From IMG/VR virus record IMGVR_UViG_3300037341_000035, positions 1 to 29,624 of that record: DNA of 29,624 nucleotides; one strand, given 5' to 3'. Shown here in pieces: positions 6,725 through 11,574 of the stretch. Positions within the stretch are counted from its first letter, which is position 1. The number at the start of each line of letters is the position of its first letter. This stretch comes from a virus. Under the pieces are notes generated by a model that saw only the letters and a list, made by a program, of their open reading frames with translations, searched no databases and had not been told where the DNA came from. The translations under genes were made by a program, and so were the position numbers.

Positions 6725-6757
6725 CACAAAAGCAAGACATTTTCTGTGGAAACACAG
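6709..6757. promoter_or_regulatory. Two related operator-like sites
   Basis: TGTGGGAACAC (6709-6719) and TGTGGAAACAC (6745-6755) differ at one position. The second is inside a 14-bp imperfect palindrome with perfect 5-bp arms, CTGTG-GAAA-CACAG (6744-6757). Centres are 36 bp apart. The first overlaps the leftward promoter and the second lies just upstream of the rightward -35. A third, weaker copy of the TTCTGTGG half occurs at 6685-6692. They are the best candidates for binding sites of the adjacent repressor-like protein. Confidence 0.55.
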
Positions 6758-6764
6758 AGGGGTC

Positions 6765-6792
6765 TTGCAAAAATGCAGACATTTGTTATACT
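6765..6792 (+). promoter_or_regulatory. Rightward promoter of the repressor-like gene
   Basis: TTGCAA (6765-6770) and TATACT (6787-6792) are separated by 16 nt. The gene start (6821) follows 28 nt later with an AAGGG SD. The palindromic operator at 6744-6757 ends 7 nt before the -35, a position suited to autoregulation. Confidence 0.6.
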
Positions 6793-6820
6793 GTTGTATG
6801 AAAGGGTGTGAAGGGATACT

Positions 6821-7186
6821 ATGAACCCAGTAATGAACGACTTTCTAACCCGTGTAGATGACCTGCTCACAAGAGATCGCAGGACGAAGCGGTGGCTTGC
6901 GGAGCAGATCAACCGCAGCGAGAACACCGTCTATAGCTGGTACTACAATGACCGGCAGATCAAATTGGACGACGCCGTTGCGGTTGCTCATGCGCTCGGC
7001 GTGAGTGTGTCCTATCTCGTCTATGGAGAGGACGTGTCCGCAGAGGAGCCGCAGAAAGACACGGTGCACCTCTCTATGGAGATGCCAAAAAGCGTGTACG
7101 AACAGGTGCGGGACAAAGCCGATGCCGAGGACCGCACCGTAGAGATGCAAATCATTCACAGCGTTAAACGCTGTCTAAAGGAATAG
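6821..7186 (+). CDS. Repressor-like protein: XRE HTH fused to a ribbon-helix-helix domain
   Basis: The product has 121 aa. Residues 5-65 form a Cro/CI-type (XRE) helix-turn-helix: FLTRVDDLLTRD, TKRWLAEQINRSENTVYSWY as the recognition unit, and KLDDAVAVAHALGVSVSYLV. Residues 80-121 look like an Arc/MetJ-type ribbon-helix-helix: a strand DTVHLSMEMPK, helix SVYEQVRDKADAE, turn, and helix TVEMQIIHSVKRCL. The start is fixed by AAGGG 5 nt upstream. It lacks the peptidase domain of LexA/CI repressors, so induction would not follow RecA-stimulated self-cleavage. It probably controls the divergent promoters; which domain binds which site cannot be told. Confidence 0.75.
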   Translation: MNPVMNDFLTRVDDLLTRDRRTKRWLAEQINRSENTVYSWYYNDRQIKLDDAVAVAHALGVSVSYLVYGEDVSAEEPQKDTVHLSMEMPKSVYEQVRDKADAEDRTVEMQIIHSVKRCLKE

Positions 7187-7198
7187 GAAGGAGGCGTT

Positions 7199-7675
7199 AT
7201 GCATAAGGTATTGAAAGTAGTCGGTTGGATGATAGGCGGCGCTGTCGCGCTGTTCCTGGCAATCGCGTTTTACGGAATCCTCTTTATGCCCGGCGATTCG
7301 GCTGAGGATGACAAGCAGGCGCAGGCCGAAAGCGGACAGGCCGAAGAAAAGGCGGCTGCCGAAGAAAGTGAGCCGGAGCCGAAAACGGAGAGCGAGAAGC
7401 TTGCAGCTCGTGTGGAGGATCAATTTATCCCCGGCACGAACCAGCACGAGAAGCTGACTAATGCGGTACTGGATCGCATGGAAAACCCGAACTCGTTTCA
7501 GCACGTCCAAACGAAGCTGTTTCCGCTTGGCGAGGACTGGCCCGATGGCACATACGGCCTACAAATGGAGTTTCGCGGAGAGAACAGCTTCGGCGCTACC
7601 GTGACCAATATGGCGCTTGGGGTCGCAAAGATCGAGTCGGGAGAGATTGTTCAGGTGAGCATCGAGTCTGATTGA
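7199..7675 (+). CDS. Membrane-anchored protein with soluble C-terminal domain, function unknown
   Basis: The product has 158 aa. Residues 5-29 form one hydrophobic helix (VVGWMIGGAVALFLAIAFYG). A long Glu/Ala/Lys/Gln-rich linker (about 31-70) follows, then a compact domain (about 75-158) with DQFIPGTNQHEKLTNAVLD, an FQHVQTKLFPLGEDWP segment and strands AKIESGEIVQVSIE. The topology is N-in with the domain outside the membrane. It is cotranscribed with the repressor-like gene (12-nt gap, AAGGAGG SD), so it is probably expressed in the lysogen. That expression pattern and topology would suit a superinfection-exclusion factor, but no family is recognised. Confidence 0.6.
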   Translation: MHKVLKVVGWMIGGAVALFLAIAFYGILFMPGDSAEDDKQAQAESGQAEEKAAAEESEPEPKTESEKLAARVEDQFIPGTNQHEKLTNAVLDRMENPNSFQHVQTKLFPLGEDWPDGTYGLQMEFRGENSFGATVTNMALGVAKIESGEIVQVSIESD

Positions 7676-7704
7676 CTCGGTGCCACCGATTTCCAAATCC
7701 CCTA

Positions 7705-7733
7705 TTGACAGAATGTACCGGACGTGGTACATT
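7705..7733 (+). promoter_or_regulatory. Promoter with embedded 22-bp palindromic operator
   Basis: TTGACA (7705-7710) and TACATT (7728-7733) are 17 nt apart. The spacer and -10 are covered by a palindrome with perfect 8-bp arms, AATGTACC-N6-GGTACATT (7712-7733). A further GTAC occurs just downstream (7737-7740). This is a tightly placed operator: a dimeric repressor there would block RNA polymerase. The arms differ from the TGTGG(A/G)AACAC sites, so a different regulator is implied. Confidence 0.7.
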
Positions 7734-7762
7734 AGAAGTACAACATTAGGGGAGGTTAAGAG

Positions 7763-7984
7763 ATGAAAACGGCAGAAAGAAAGATGAATAAAGGCGAAAG
7801 GGTTTTCGTGAAAGTCGCAAACCCGATGAATCTTACGGATGATGGACGATACACGTATGATACCGTTGAGTGCGAGATCACTCGCGTTTTTGCCACCGCA
7901 TATGAGGTTCAATCGGTTAATGGTGAGTTGGTGCTACCTAATCGCATTTCACGCAAGCCGAGCGCTTGGTGGTGGCCTGCATAA
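7763..7984 (+). CDS. Hypothetical 73-aa protein, separately regulated
   Basis: The ATG at 7763 has GGGGAGG 7 nt upstream and lies 29 nt after the -10 of a strong promoter with a palindromic operator. The product starts with a basic helix, then strands (RVFVKVANP, TVECEITRVFATAYEVQSV, ELVLPNRI) and ends SAWWWPA. The strand pattern suggests a small beta-barrel, similar in outline to a KOW/SH3-like fold, and the aromatic C-terminal tail is notable. No family is recognised. Having its own regulated promoter sets it apart from the surrounding operons. Confidence 0.6.
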   Translation: MKTAERKMNKGERVFVKVANPMNLTDDGRYTYDTVECEITRVFATAYEVQSVNGELVLPNRISRKPSAWWWPA

Positions 7985-7989
7985 TCGAA

Positions 7990-8012
7990 ACGCCGGGGCA
8001 TCGCCTCGGCGT
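7990..8012. other. Strong intergenic hairpin
   Basis: 10-bp arms (ACGCCGGGGC / GCCTCGGCGT, one G-U pair on the plus strand) enclose a 3-nt loop, 6 nt after the stop of the 73-aa gene. There is no T-tract afterwards. It may be an inefficient terminator or an mRNA-stabilising end separating that gene from the next one (start 8064). Confidence 0.5.
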
Positions 8013-8063
8013 CTGCGCGGGTTAGCCGCCGCGTACTGATGAGATAGGCTAAGGAGGCCCGTT

Positions 8064-8351
8064 ATGAGTTACATGGTAGCAAACAGTTTGGTAGACACGT
8101 TGGAAGATGCGGCACGGGTGCACATCGAGGAAAGCTACAACGACGATTTGCAAGAGCTTCTGAGTGAAGCGGCGACGAGCATTTATGACGCGTTGGTAGA
8201 TGCGTTCGGAGAGAAGCCGGTTGCCTGGATCGTCGGCCAGTACCGCGACGATGGAACACAGGATTACGTTGTCCTCGAGGTTGGCGATTTCGTCAATGCA
8301 ATGCTACAGATTCGAGAGCAGGCCATGGACGAAGCCGAGGCCCAGGAATGA
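8064..8351 (+). CDS. Hypothetical 95-aa acidic protein
   Basis: The ATG has AAGGAGG 6 nt upstream. The product is acidic and mostly helical: NSLVDTLEDAARVHIEESYN, LQELLSEAATSIYDALVDAF, a short strand pair (AWIVGQYRDD, DYVVLEVGD) and a final acidic helix. Its stop overlaps the start of the excisionase-like gene (ATGA), so the two are translationally coupled. No family is recognised. Small acidic early proteins sometimes mimic DNA or bind host factors, but nothing here proves that. Confidence 0.6.
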   Translation: MSYMVANSLVDTLEDAARVHIEESYNDDLQELLSEAATSIYDALVDAFGEKPVAWIVGQYRDDGTQDYVVLEVGDFVNAMLQIREQAMDEAEAQE

Positions 8352-8536
8352 ACTACACCACCACAGAGGCCGCCGCCAAGCTCGGCGTCAAGCGAGAGAC
8401 GGTAAGAGGCCACATCAAGCGCCACGGTCTCGGCACGCGCCGGGGCCGTGACGTGTTTCTCACAGAGGCAGAGATTGACTACATTCGCTCACGGCTTGGG
8501 CTTCGCGGCAGGCCAGGATGGATCACGAGTGAGTAG
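8348..8536 (+). CDS. Excisionase-like HTH protein
   Basis: The product is a 62-aa single-domain protein of the HTH_17/MerR-like class: MNYTTTEAAAKLGVKRETVR, then GHIKRHGLGTRRGRDVFLT forming the wing, and an EAEIDYIRSRLGLR helix. Size, fold and position directly upstream of the attachment site and integrase match recombination directionality factors (Xis), which bend DNA at attR to favour excision. The start overlaps the preceding stop. A transcriptional-regulator role cannot be excluded, because the fold is shared. Confidence 0.7.
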   Translation: MNYTTTEAAAKLGVKRETVRGHIKRHGLGTRRGRDVFLTEAEIDYIRSRLGLRGRPGWITSE

Positions 8537-8592
8537 GCGCGGTAACAATAGCTGTAATGAGGATGCACGTTGTGTGCGCGTGTTGGCCCCAT

Positions 8593-8637
8593 ATATAGCG
8601 GCTATTGCCGCGCCTTGCCTCCCATTGCACGCTATAT
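8593..8637. repeat. Inverted repeats left of the attachment core
   Basis: ATATAGCG (8593-8600) is repeated in inverse as CGCTATAT (8630-8637), and inside it GCGGC-TATT-GCCGC (8598-8611) forms a second small hairpin. There is no gene in 8537-8776. These may be integrase or excisionase arm sites beside the attP core; alternatively they may belong to the captured RNA-gene end. Confidence 0.35.
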
Positions 8638-8673
8638 GTAGTTTCGTTGCGGGTTCGATTCCCGCCACCTCCA
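8636..8673 (+). other. attP core: 3' end of a tRNA/tmRNA gene
   Basis: The segment ends with a complete T arm and 3' acceptor strand: stem GCGGG (8649-8653), loop TTCGATT, stem CCCGC (8661-8665), acceptor CACCTCC and discriminator A (8673), with no encoded CCA. The preceding ATGTAGTTTCG resembles the sequence before the T arm in tmRNA genes, and U at acceptor position 70 fits the G-U pair of tmRNA or tRNA-Ala. No 5' half is present upstream, so it is a captured fragment of the kind phages use to restore the target gene on integration. The excisionase-like gene precedes it and the integrase follows. Phage genes lie on both sides, so this is attP and not a prophage end. Confidence 0.75.
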
Positions 8674-8706
8674 ATTTCCGTTTAGTTGTACTGCAACGAT
8701 TTATCT

Positions 8707-8774
8707 GCTACCCTCCAACGTACCGGTGGCAATACCTGTAACGGATTGCACCGAGTATATGCACGGAGGGTAGC
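8707..8774 (+). promoter_or_regulatory. Long hairpin sequestering a Shine-Dalgarno sequence
   Basis: Perfect 10-bp arms GCTACCCTCC (8707-8716) and GGAGGGTAGC (8765-8774) enclose a second stem, TAC-CGGTG-CAAT (8721-8733) against ATTG-CACCG-GTA (8745-8757), with one bulged base on each side. The 3' outer arm contains the SD (GGAGGG) of the gene whose ATG is at 8777. In RNA, the SD would be paired and the start inaccessible. There is no U-tract, so it is not an ordinary terminator. Confidence 0.65.
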
Positions 8775-8776
8775 CA

Positions 8777-8938
8777 ATGAACATCCCCGGACACATCAAC
8801 TACGAGGTCGCACCGGAACTCTACGAAGCCCTGCGTCTGCTCTTGAATGACCTGCGCCCCGGAAGTGAGGTACAATACGAGCACATCCGTCGAGGGCTAC
8901 GAGCAATCGAGAAAGCGGAGGGTAAGAACGATGAGTGA
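8777..8938 (+). CDS. Hypothetical 53-aa protein, first gene of the integrase operon
   Basis: A 53-aa frame starts MNIPGHINYEVAPELYEALR and ends in a charged helix (YEHIRRGLRAIEKAEGKNDE). It has GGAGGG followed by six bases before its ATG; that SD is inside a stable hairpin. Its 3' end overlaps the DUF551 gene start by 8 nt, and that gene in turn overlaps the integrase, so translation of all three may be linked. No family is recognised; the sequence suggests two or three amphipathic helices. Confidence 0.6.
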   Translation: MNIPGHINYEVAPELYEALRLLLNDLRPGSEVQYEHIRRGLRAIEKAEGKNDE

Positions 8939-9335
8939 ATGGATCAGCGTAGATGATAGGCTGCCGGAAGAGGGGCGAGATGTTCTTGTGTATGCCAAAG
9001 GCGGTTGGATGGCCGTGAGGCACTATCGGGCACCACAAGGCAATTCCTTTTCGGGGTGGTATCCTAACGGCCTGCCGATTGAAAACACGACGCATTGGAT
9101 GCCACTTCCGGAACCTCCATCATTGGAAAACGAGCTTGCTAATGAACGTCAGGAAGGTATGCGATCGTTGGTAAGAGAACTTATTACGATTAGACCATCC
9201 ATACAGCATGATATAGCGGTTGTTTCGGGTGGCATTCGCATACGCCACTTGTTTGTTTCCTGGGATGTTGTAACCGATACAAGGTTGCACAAAAAATATG
9301 CGAAGTACATTGATGAAAGGTTGAAGTTTGTATGA
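8931..9335 (+). CDS. DUF551 family protein
   Basis: The product has 134 aa from the ATG at 8931, which has GGAGG 9 nt upstream. The N-terminal half carries the DUF551 hallmarks: MSEWISVDDRLPEEGRDVLV, a YAKGGWMAVRHY strand pair and the closing THWMPLPEPP. The family is widespread in phages and prophages of Gram-negative bacteria; its function is unknown. The second half (about 70-134) is extra sequence with a longer helix and a GGIRIRHLFVSWD strand; I do not recognise it. It overlaps the integrase start by 4 nt (ATGA). Confidence 0.85.
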   Translation: MSEWISVDDRLPEEGRDVLVYAKGGWMAVRHYRAPQGNSFSGWYPNGLPIENTTHWMPLPEPPSLENELANERQEGMRSLVRELITIRPSIQHDIAVVSGGIRIRHLFVSWDVVTDTRLHKKYAKYIDERLKFV

Positions 9336-10579
9336 GCCCACGTTACACGAAAAAGCCTTTCAGCATCGCCAAGCAACAATGGCCGTCCGGCTCTGTCGTG
9401 TTCTATTACTACTACTACGACGAGCGCGGAAAACGCCGCCGAAAGAGTACCGGCATCGGCTACACGCGAAAGCGAGACGCAACGAAGCAACGCAAGAGAG
9501 CCGAGGAATACTGTTGGAATCTATGGAGGGATGGCAGGCTCGGACACGGCAAGCAAACGCCCACGCTTTCCCAATGGGTAGAGCGGAAGGCGTTCTGGGA
9601 CTGGCGGCGCTCCGAATATGTGCGCGGGAAGCTCGCCCGAAGCAGCGCGGAGAGACCTGCAATCACTGAGACCTACGTCAAGAACGCGGCGCAGATTACG
9701 CGGGACTACATACTTCCGTACCACGGCTCGCGCTACATAGACGAGATCACCGCGAAGGACTGTGAGGAATTGCTATTTGAATGGGTAGGAAACGGAGCCT
9801 CGCACAAAACGGCGAACAATAGGCGTAGCGTCTACTCGACCATGATGGGAGAGGCAGAACGACTCGGAGAGATTGACCGCAACCCGTGGCGGCTTGTGCC
9901 GGAGCTATCCGCAGGCAAAAACCACTACGGAGCGTTAACGATCTCAGAGGTTGCCCGGATCATCGACCCGAGAGGCATCGATCTCGCGCAAGAGCGCCAC
10001 CGGATCTATTACTATGCTACACGGCTCGCGTTTCTCACAGGGCTGCGCAATGGCGAGGTGTGTGGGCTTCTTACAGACAACGTACATGATGTGACCGTGC
10101 ATATGGACGGTGGTACGGCGACCATCAGTTATATCGAGGTGGCGCGGCAGTACAATCCGAAAACGAAACGCAGAGAGCTTGCCAAGGACAAGGACCAGCG
10201 GAAGGTGCCGATAAGCCCCGAGCTTCGCCAAGAGCTTGAGCCGTTTCTTACCGGTCAGGGCCGCTATCTGTTCTCATTCCATCCTCGGCAGGAAACACCG
10301 ATCACGCCAAACCGGCTACGCGAATGGCTCTACGCGCGCATGGAGACGGCAGGCATCCCCGAGGCTGAGCGCAAGAGAAGGAACATCGCGTTCCACTCGA
10401 CGCGGAGGTTTTTCAACACATTGCTCCGGCATGAGCGCGTTGCGGATGATGTGATTCAAAGGTTCACCGGCCACGATAGCGCCGAGATGACCGATGCCTA
10501 CACCGACTATCTGCCGCAGGACCTACAGGCCATCTCGTCGGCTCAGCGGAAGCTCGTTGATGGGGAGATGAAAGAATAG
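9332..10579 (+). CDS. int: Tyrosine-family site-specific integrase
   Basis: The product has 415 aa. A basic N-terminus rich in Tyr and Arg (VVFYYYYYDERGKRRRKST) resembles the arm-binding domain, followed by a core-binding helical domain (about 90-170). The catalytic domain shows Arg239 in LTGLRNGEVCGL, a Lys-rich hairpin (KDKDQRKVPIS), His355 and Arg358 in FHSTRR, His381 in FTGHDS, and the nucleophile Tyr390 in DAYTDY, nine residues after His381 as usual. It should recombine attP (core at 8636-8673) with the matching tRNA/tmRNA gene end of the host. No clear sigma-70-like promoter is visible between the core and this operon. Confidence 0.95.
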   Translation: MSPRYTKKPFSIAKQQWPSGSVVFYYYYYDERGKRRRKSTGIGYTRKRDATKQRKRAEEYCWNLWRDGRLGHGKQTPTLSQWVERKAFWDWRRSEYVRGKLARSSAERPAITETYVKNAAQITRDYILPYHGSRYIDEITAKDCEELLFEWVGNGASHKTANNRRSVYSTMMGEAERLGEIDRNPWRLVPELSAGKNHYGALTISEVARIIDPRGIDLAQERHRIYYYATRLAFLTGLRNGEVCGLLTDNVHDVTVHMDGGTATISYIEVARQYNPKTKRRELAKDKDQRKVPISPELRQELEPFLTGQGRYLFSFHPRQETPITPNRLREWLYARMETAGIPEAERKRRNIAFHSTRRFFNTLLRHERVADDVIQRFTGHDSAEMTDAYTDYLPQDLQAISSAQRKLVDGEMKE

Positions 10580-10611
10580 AAGGCCGCGCGCCTCCACCCG
10601 GCCACGGCCAT

Positions 10612-10650
10612 GGGCAGAACCCTACGGTGGCGCACCGTGTTCTGCCGCCC
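10612..10650. terminator. Possible bidirectional terminator hairpin between convergent operons
   Basis: Three stacked stems form one hairpin: GGGC/GCCC (10612-10615 with 10647-10650), AGAAC/GTTCT (10616-10620 with 10639-10643) and CGGTG/CACCG (10625-10629 with 10633-10637). It lies 33 nt after the integrase stop, where rightward and leftward transcription meet. No T-tract is present on either strand, so termination may be Rho-assisted or the hairpin may be part of a larger structured RNA. Confidence 0.45.
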
Positions 10651-10809
10651 ACTACCCTTGCGGGGATTTGTAGTCCCCATTCGGGAGCTACCCGACGCGC
10701 GGGCCACGCGCCCTCCCTGTGGTCGGGAGCAACCGCGTTTGTGGGCGGGTGCACCCGAGGGCGTTCAGCGGATCGCCCGTAAGGTGTTTAGATAAAACCC
10801 GCCTACACT
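10651..10809. other. Highly structured GC-rich intergenic segment
   Basis: No convincing gene is visible. Inverted repeats are dense: GGGGA/TCCCC (10662-10678), CCCGAC/GTCGGG (10691-10696 with 10722-10727) enclosing GCGCG/CGCGC (10697-10711), a perfect 12-bp palindrome CGGGTGCACCCG (10746-10757), GGGCG/CGCCC (10759-10778), and GGGCGGGT (10743-10750) with ACCCGCCT (10797-10804). Nested pairing of this sort suggests a folded RNA or a multi-hairpin transcription barrier. The strand cannot be fixed from sequence. Confidence 0.5.
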
Positions 10810-10885
10810 TGGAGCCGCGGGGAGTTGAACCCCGCTCCGACGGGTGCGCTTCGGCCGTCCCCGCCGTCGAATCCACATCGGCCCC
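10810..10885 (-). ncRNA. tmRNA-like tRNA-like domain without an mRNA-like domain (76 nt)
   Basis: Read on the minus strand, the 5' end is GGGGCCG followed by the tmRNA signature GGATTCGACGG. The 3' end has the T arm CGGGG-TTCAACT-CCCCG, then acceptor CGGCTCC and discriminator A. The two acceptor strands pair over all 7 bp and include a G3-U70 wobble, the alanyl-tRNA synthetase determinant of tmRNA and tRNA-Ala. TCGGA before the T arm also matches tmRNA. Between the halves there are only about 30 nt, forming a short GACGG/CCGTC-type hairpin, where tmRNAs normally carry about 250-300 nt of tag frame and pseudoknots. It lacks the D arm and anticodon arm of tRNA-Ala. Its first base is the last base of the upstream gene's TAG stop. 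Confidence 0.7.
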
Positions 10886-11574
10886 TATTGGCAACTCTCA
10901 CAGGTCTCACCCTCGGCGCCCTCTTGGCGCTCGATGTCCACAAGGAAATCTTCGGCGCGCTCATGTACCGATTTCCGCTCGCTATGCACATGAGCATTTG
11001 GCGTCGTGCGGTCGTAGTCGAGCATGATGCGGTCAAACACATGACGCGCCTGTTCAACGAGGGCGTCTGTGGTGTCTGCAAGCACTGTGTAATCGCCGTG
11101 AATCTCGTGCCGCTCGCTTTCGTGGTTGCGCTCGTTTAGCGCCGAGTCGTTTTGAAGGCGCACGAGCACCACATCGGTGTCGGCGTTCTCGCGTAGATAC
11201 TCGATTTCATGCGGAAACCGCACATCGGGCACTACCCAATCATGGCGCGGGTCGTACACGTCCTCCAGAAATCGCCTTACCCACAGCGTGCGCCCGGTTG
11301 TCTTTCGAAACCCCGGATAGTTCGCCTCAAGCATGTACTGTGCGAATTCGGTGCCGAACGCCTGTAGTGCCTGCCGGGGAGAGATGCCCCAACGCGCATC
11401 TACCGCGTCTTTAAGGCAGCCGTCCATGTGCTCATCAAGCCACCCGAACGCCTCTTTGAGTGCGGCTTTCATCGGCTCGGCCAAGGCGTATTCCCGGAAG
11501 CCATGCTTGTGCTTGAGGATTGCCGCAGACGTGCTTTTCCCGGTGCGCTTTGTTCCGTGCAGTGCGATAATCAT
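10885..11574 (-). CDS. Deoxynucleoside monophosphate kinase
   Basis: The product has 229 aa from the ATG at 11574, which overlaps the previous stop (ATGA) and has GGGAG 8 nt upstream. The N-terminal MIIALHGTKRTGKST is a Walker A P-loop (GTKRTGKS, residues 7-14). The family-typical ALAEPMKAALKEAFGW, RQALQAFGTEFAQ, and WVVPDVRFPHEIEYLRE with an Asp-Arg pair follow, then VVLVRLQN and an NERNHESERHEI lid-like segment. T4 gp1-type dNMP kinases phosphorylate dNMPs to dNDPs to feed phage DNA synthesis. Being the last gene of the late operon is unusual for a metabolic enzyme. The C-terminal 40 residues are polar and may be disordered. Confidence 0.85.
   Translation of the reverse strand: MIIALHGTKRTGKSTSAAILKHKHGFREYALAEPMKAALKEAFGWLDEHMDGCLKDAVDARWGISPRQALQAFGTEFAQYMLEANYPGFRKTTGRTLWVRRFLEDVYDPRHDWVVPDVRFPHEIEYLRENADTDVVLVRLQNDSALNERNHESERHEIHGDYTVLADTTDALVEQARHVFDRIMLDYDRTTPNAHVHSERKSVHERAEDFLVDIERQEGAEGETCESCQ

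Noticed and set aside
7199-7675. Holin or spanin role for the membrane-anchored protein
   Set aside because: It is co-expressed with the repressor-like gene and far from the lysis cassette, and has a large folded C-terminal domain.
7990-8012. Rho-independent terminator after the 73-aa gene
   Set aside because: The hairpin is strong but lacks any T-tract on either strand, so I list it only as a hairpin.
8560-8673. A complete tRNA or tmRNA gene at the attachment site
   Set aside because: No GGAGGTG-like or GGGGGTG-like 5' acceptor strand and no anticodon arm are found upstream; only the 3' end is present.
8636-10840. The two T-arm sequences as attL and attR of a prophage
   Set aside because: They are in opposite orientation, differ in loop and acceptor sequence, and phage genes continue on both outer sides.
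10810-10885. An ordinary tRNA-Ala gene (the acceptor stem would fit)
   Set aside because: There is no D-arm GG loop, no anticodon arm with TGC/GGC, and the 5' half reads GGATTCGACGG, which is the tmRNA signature.
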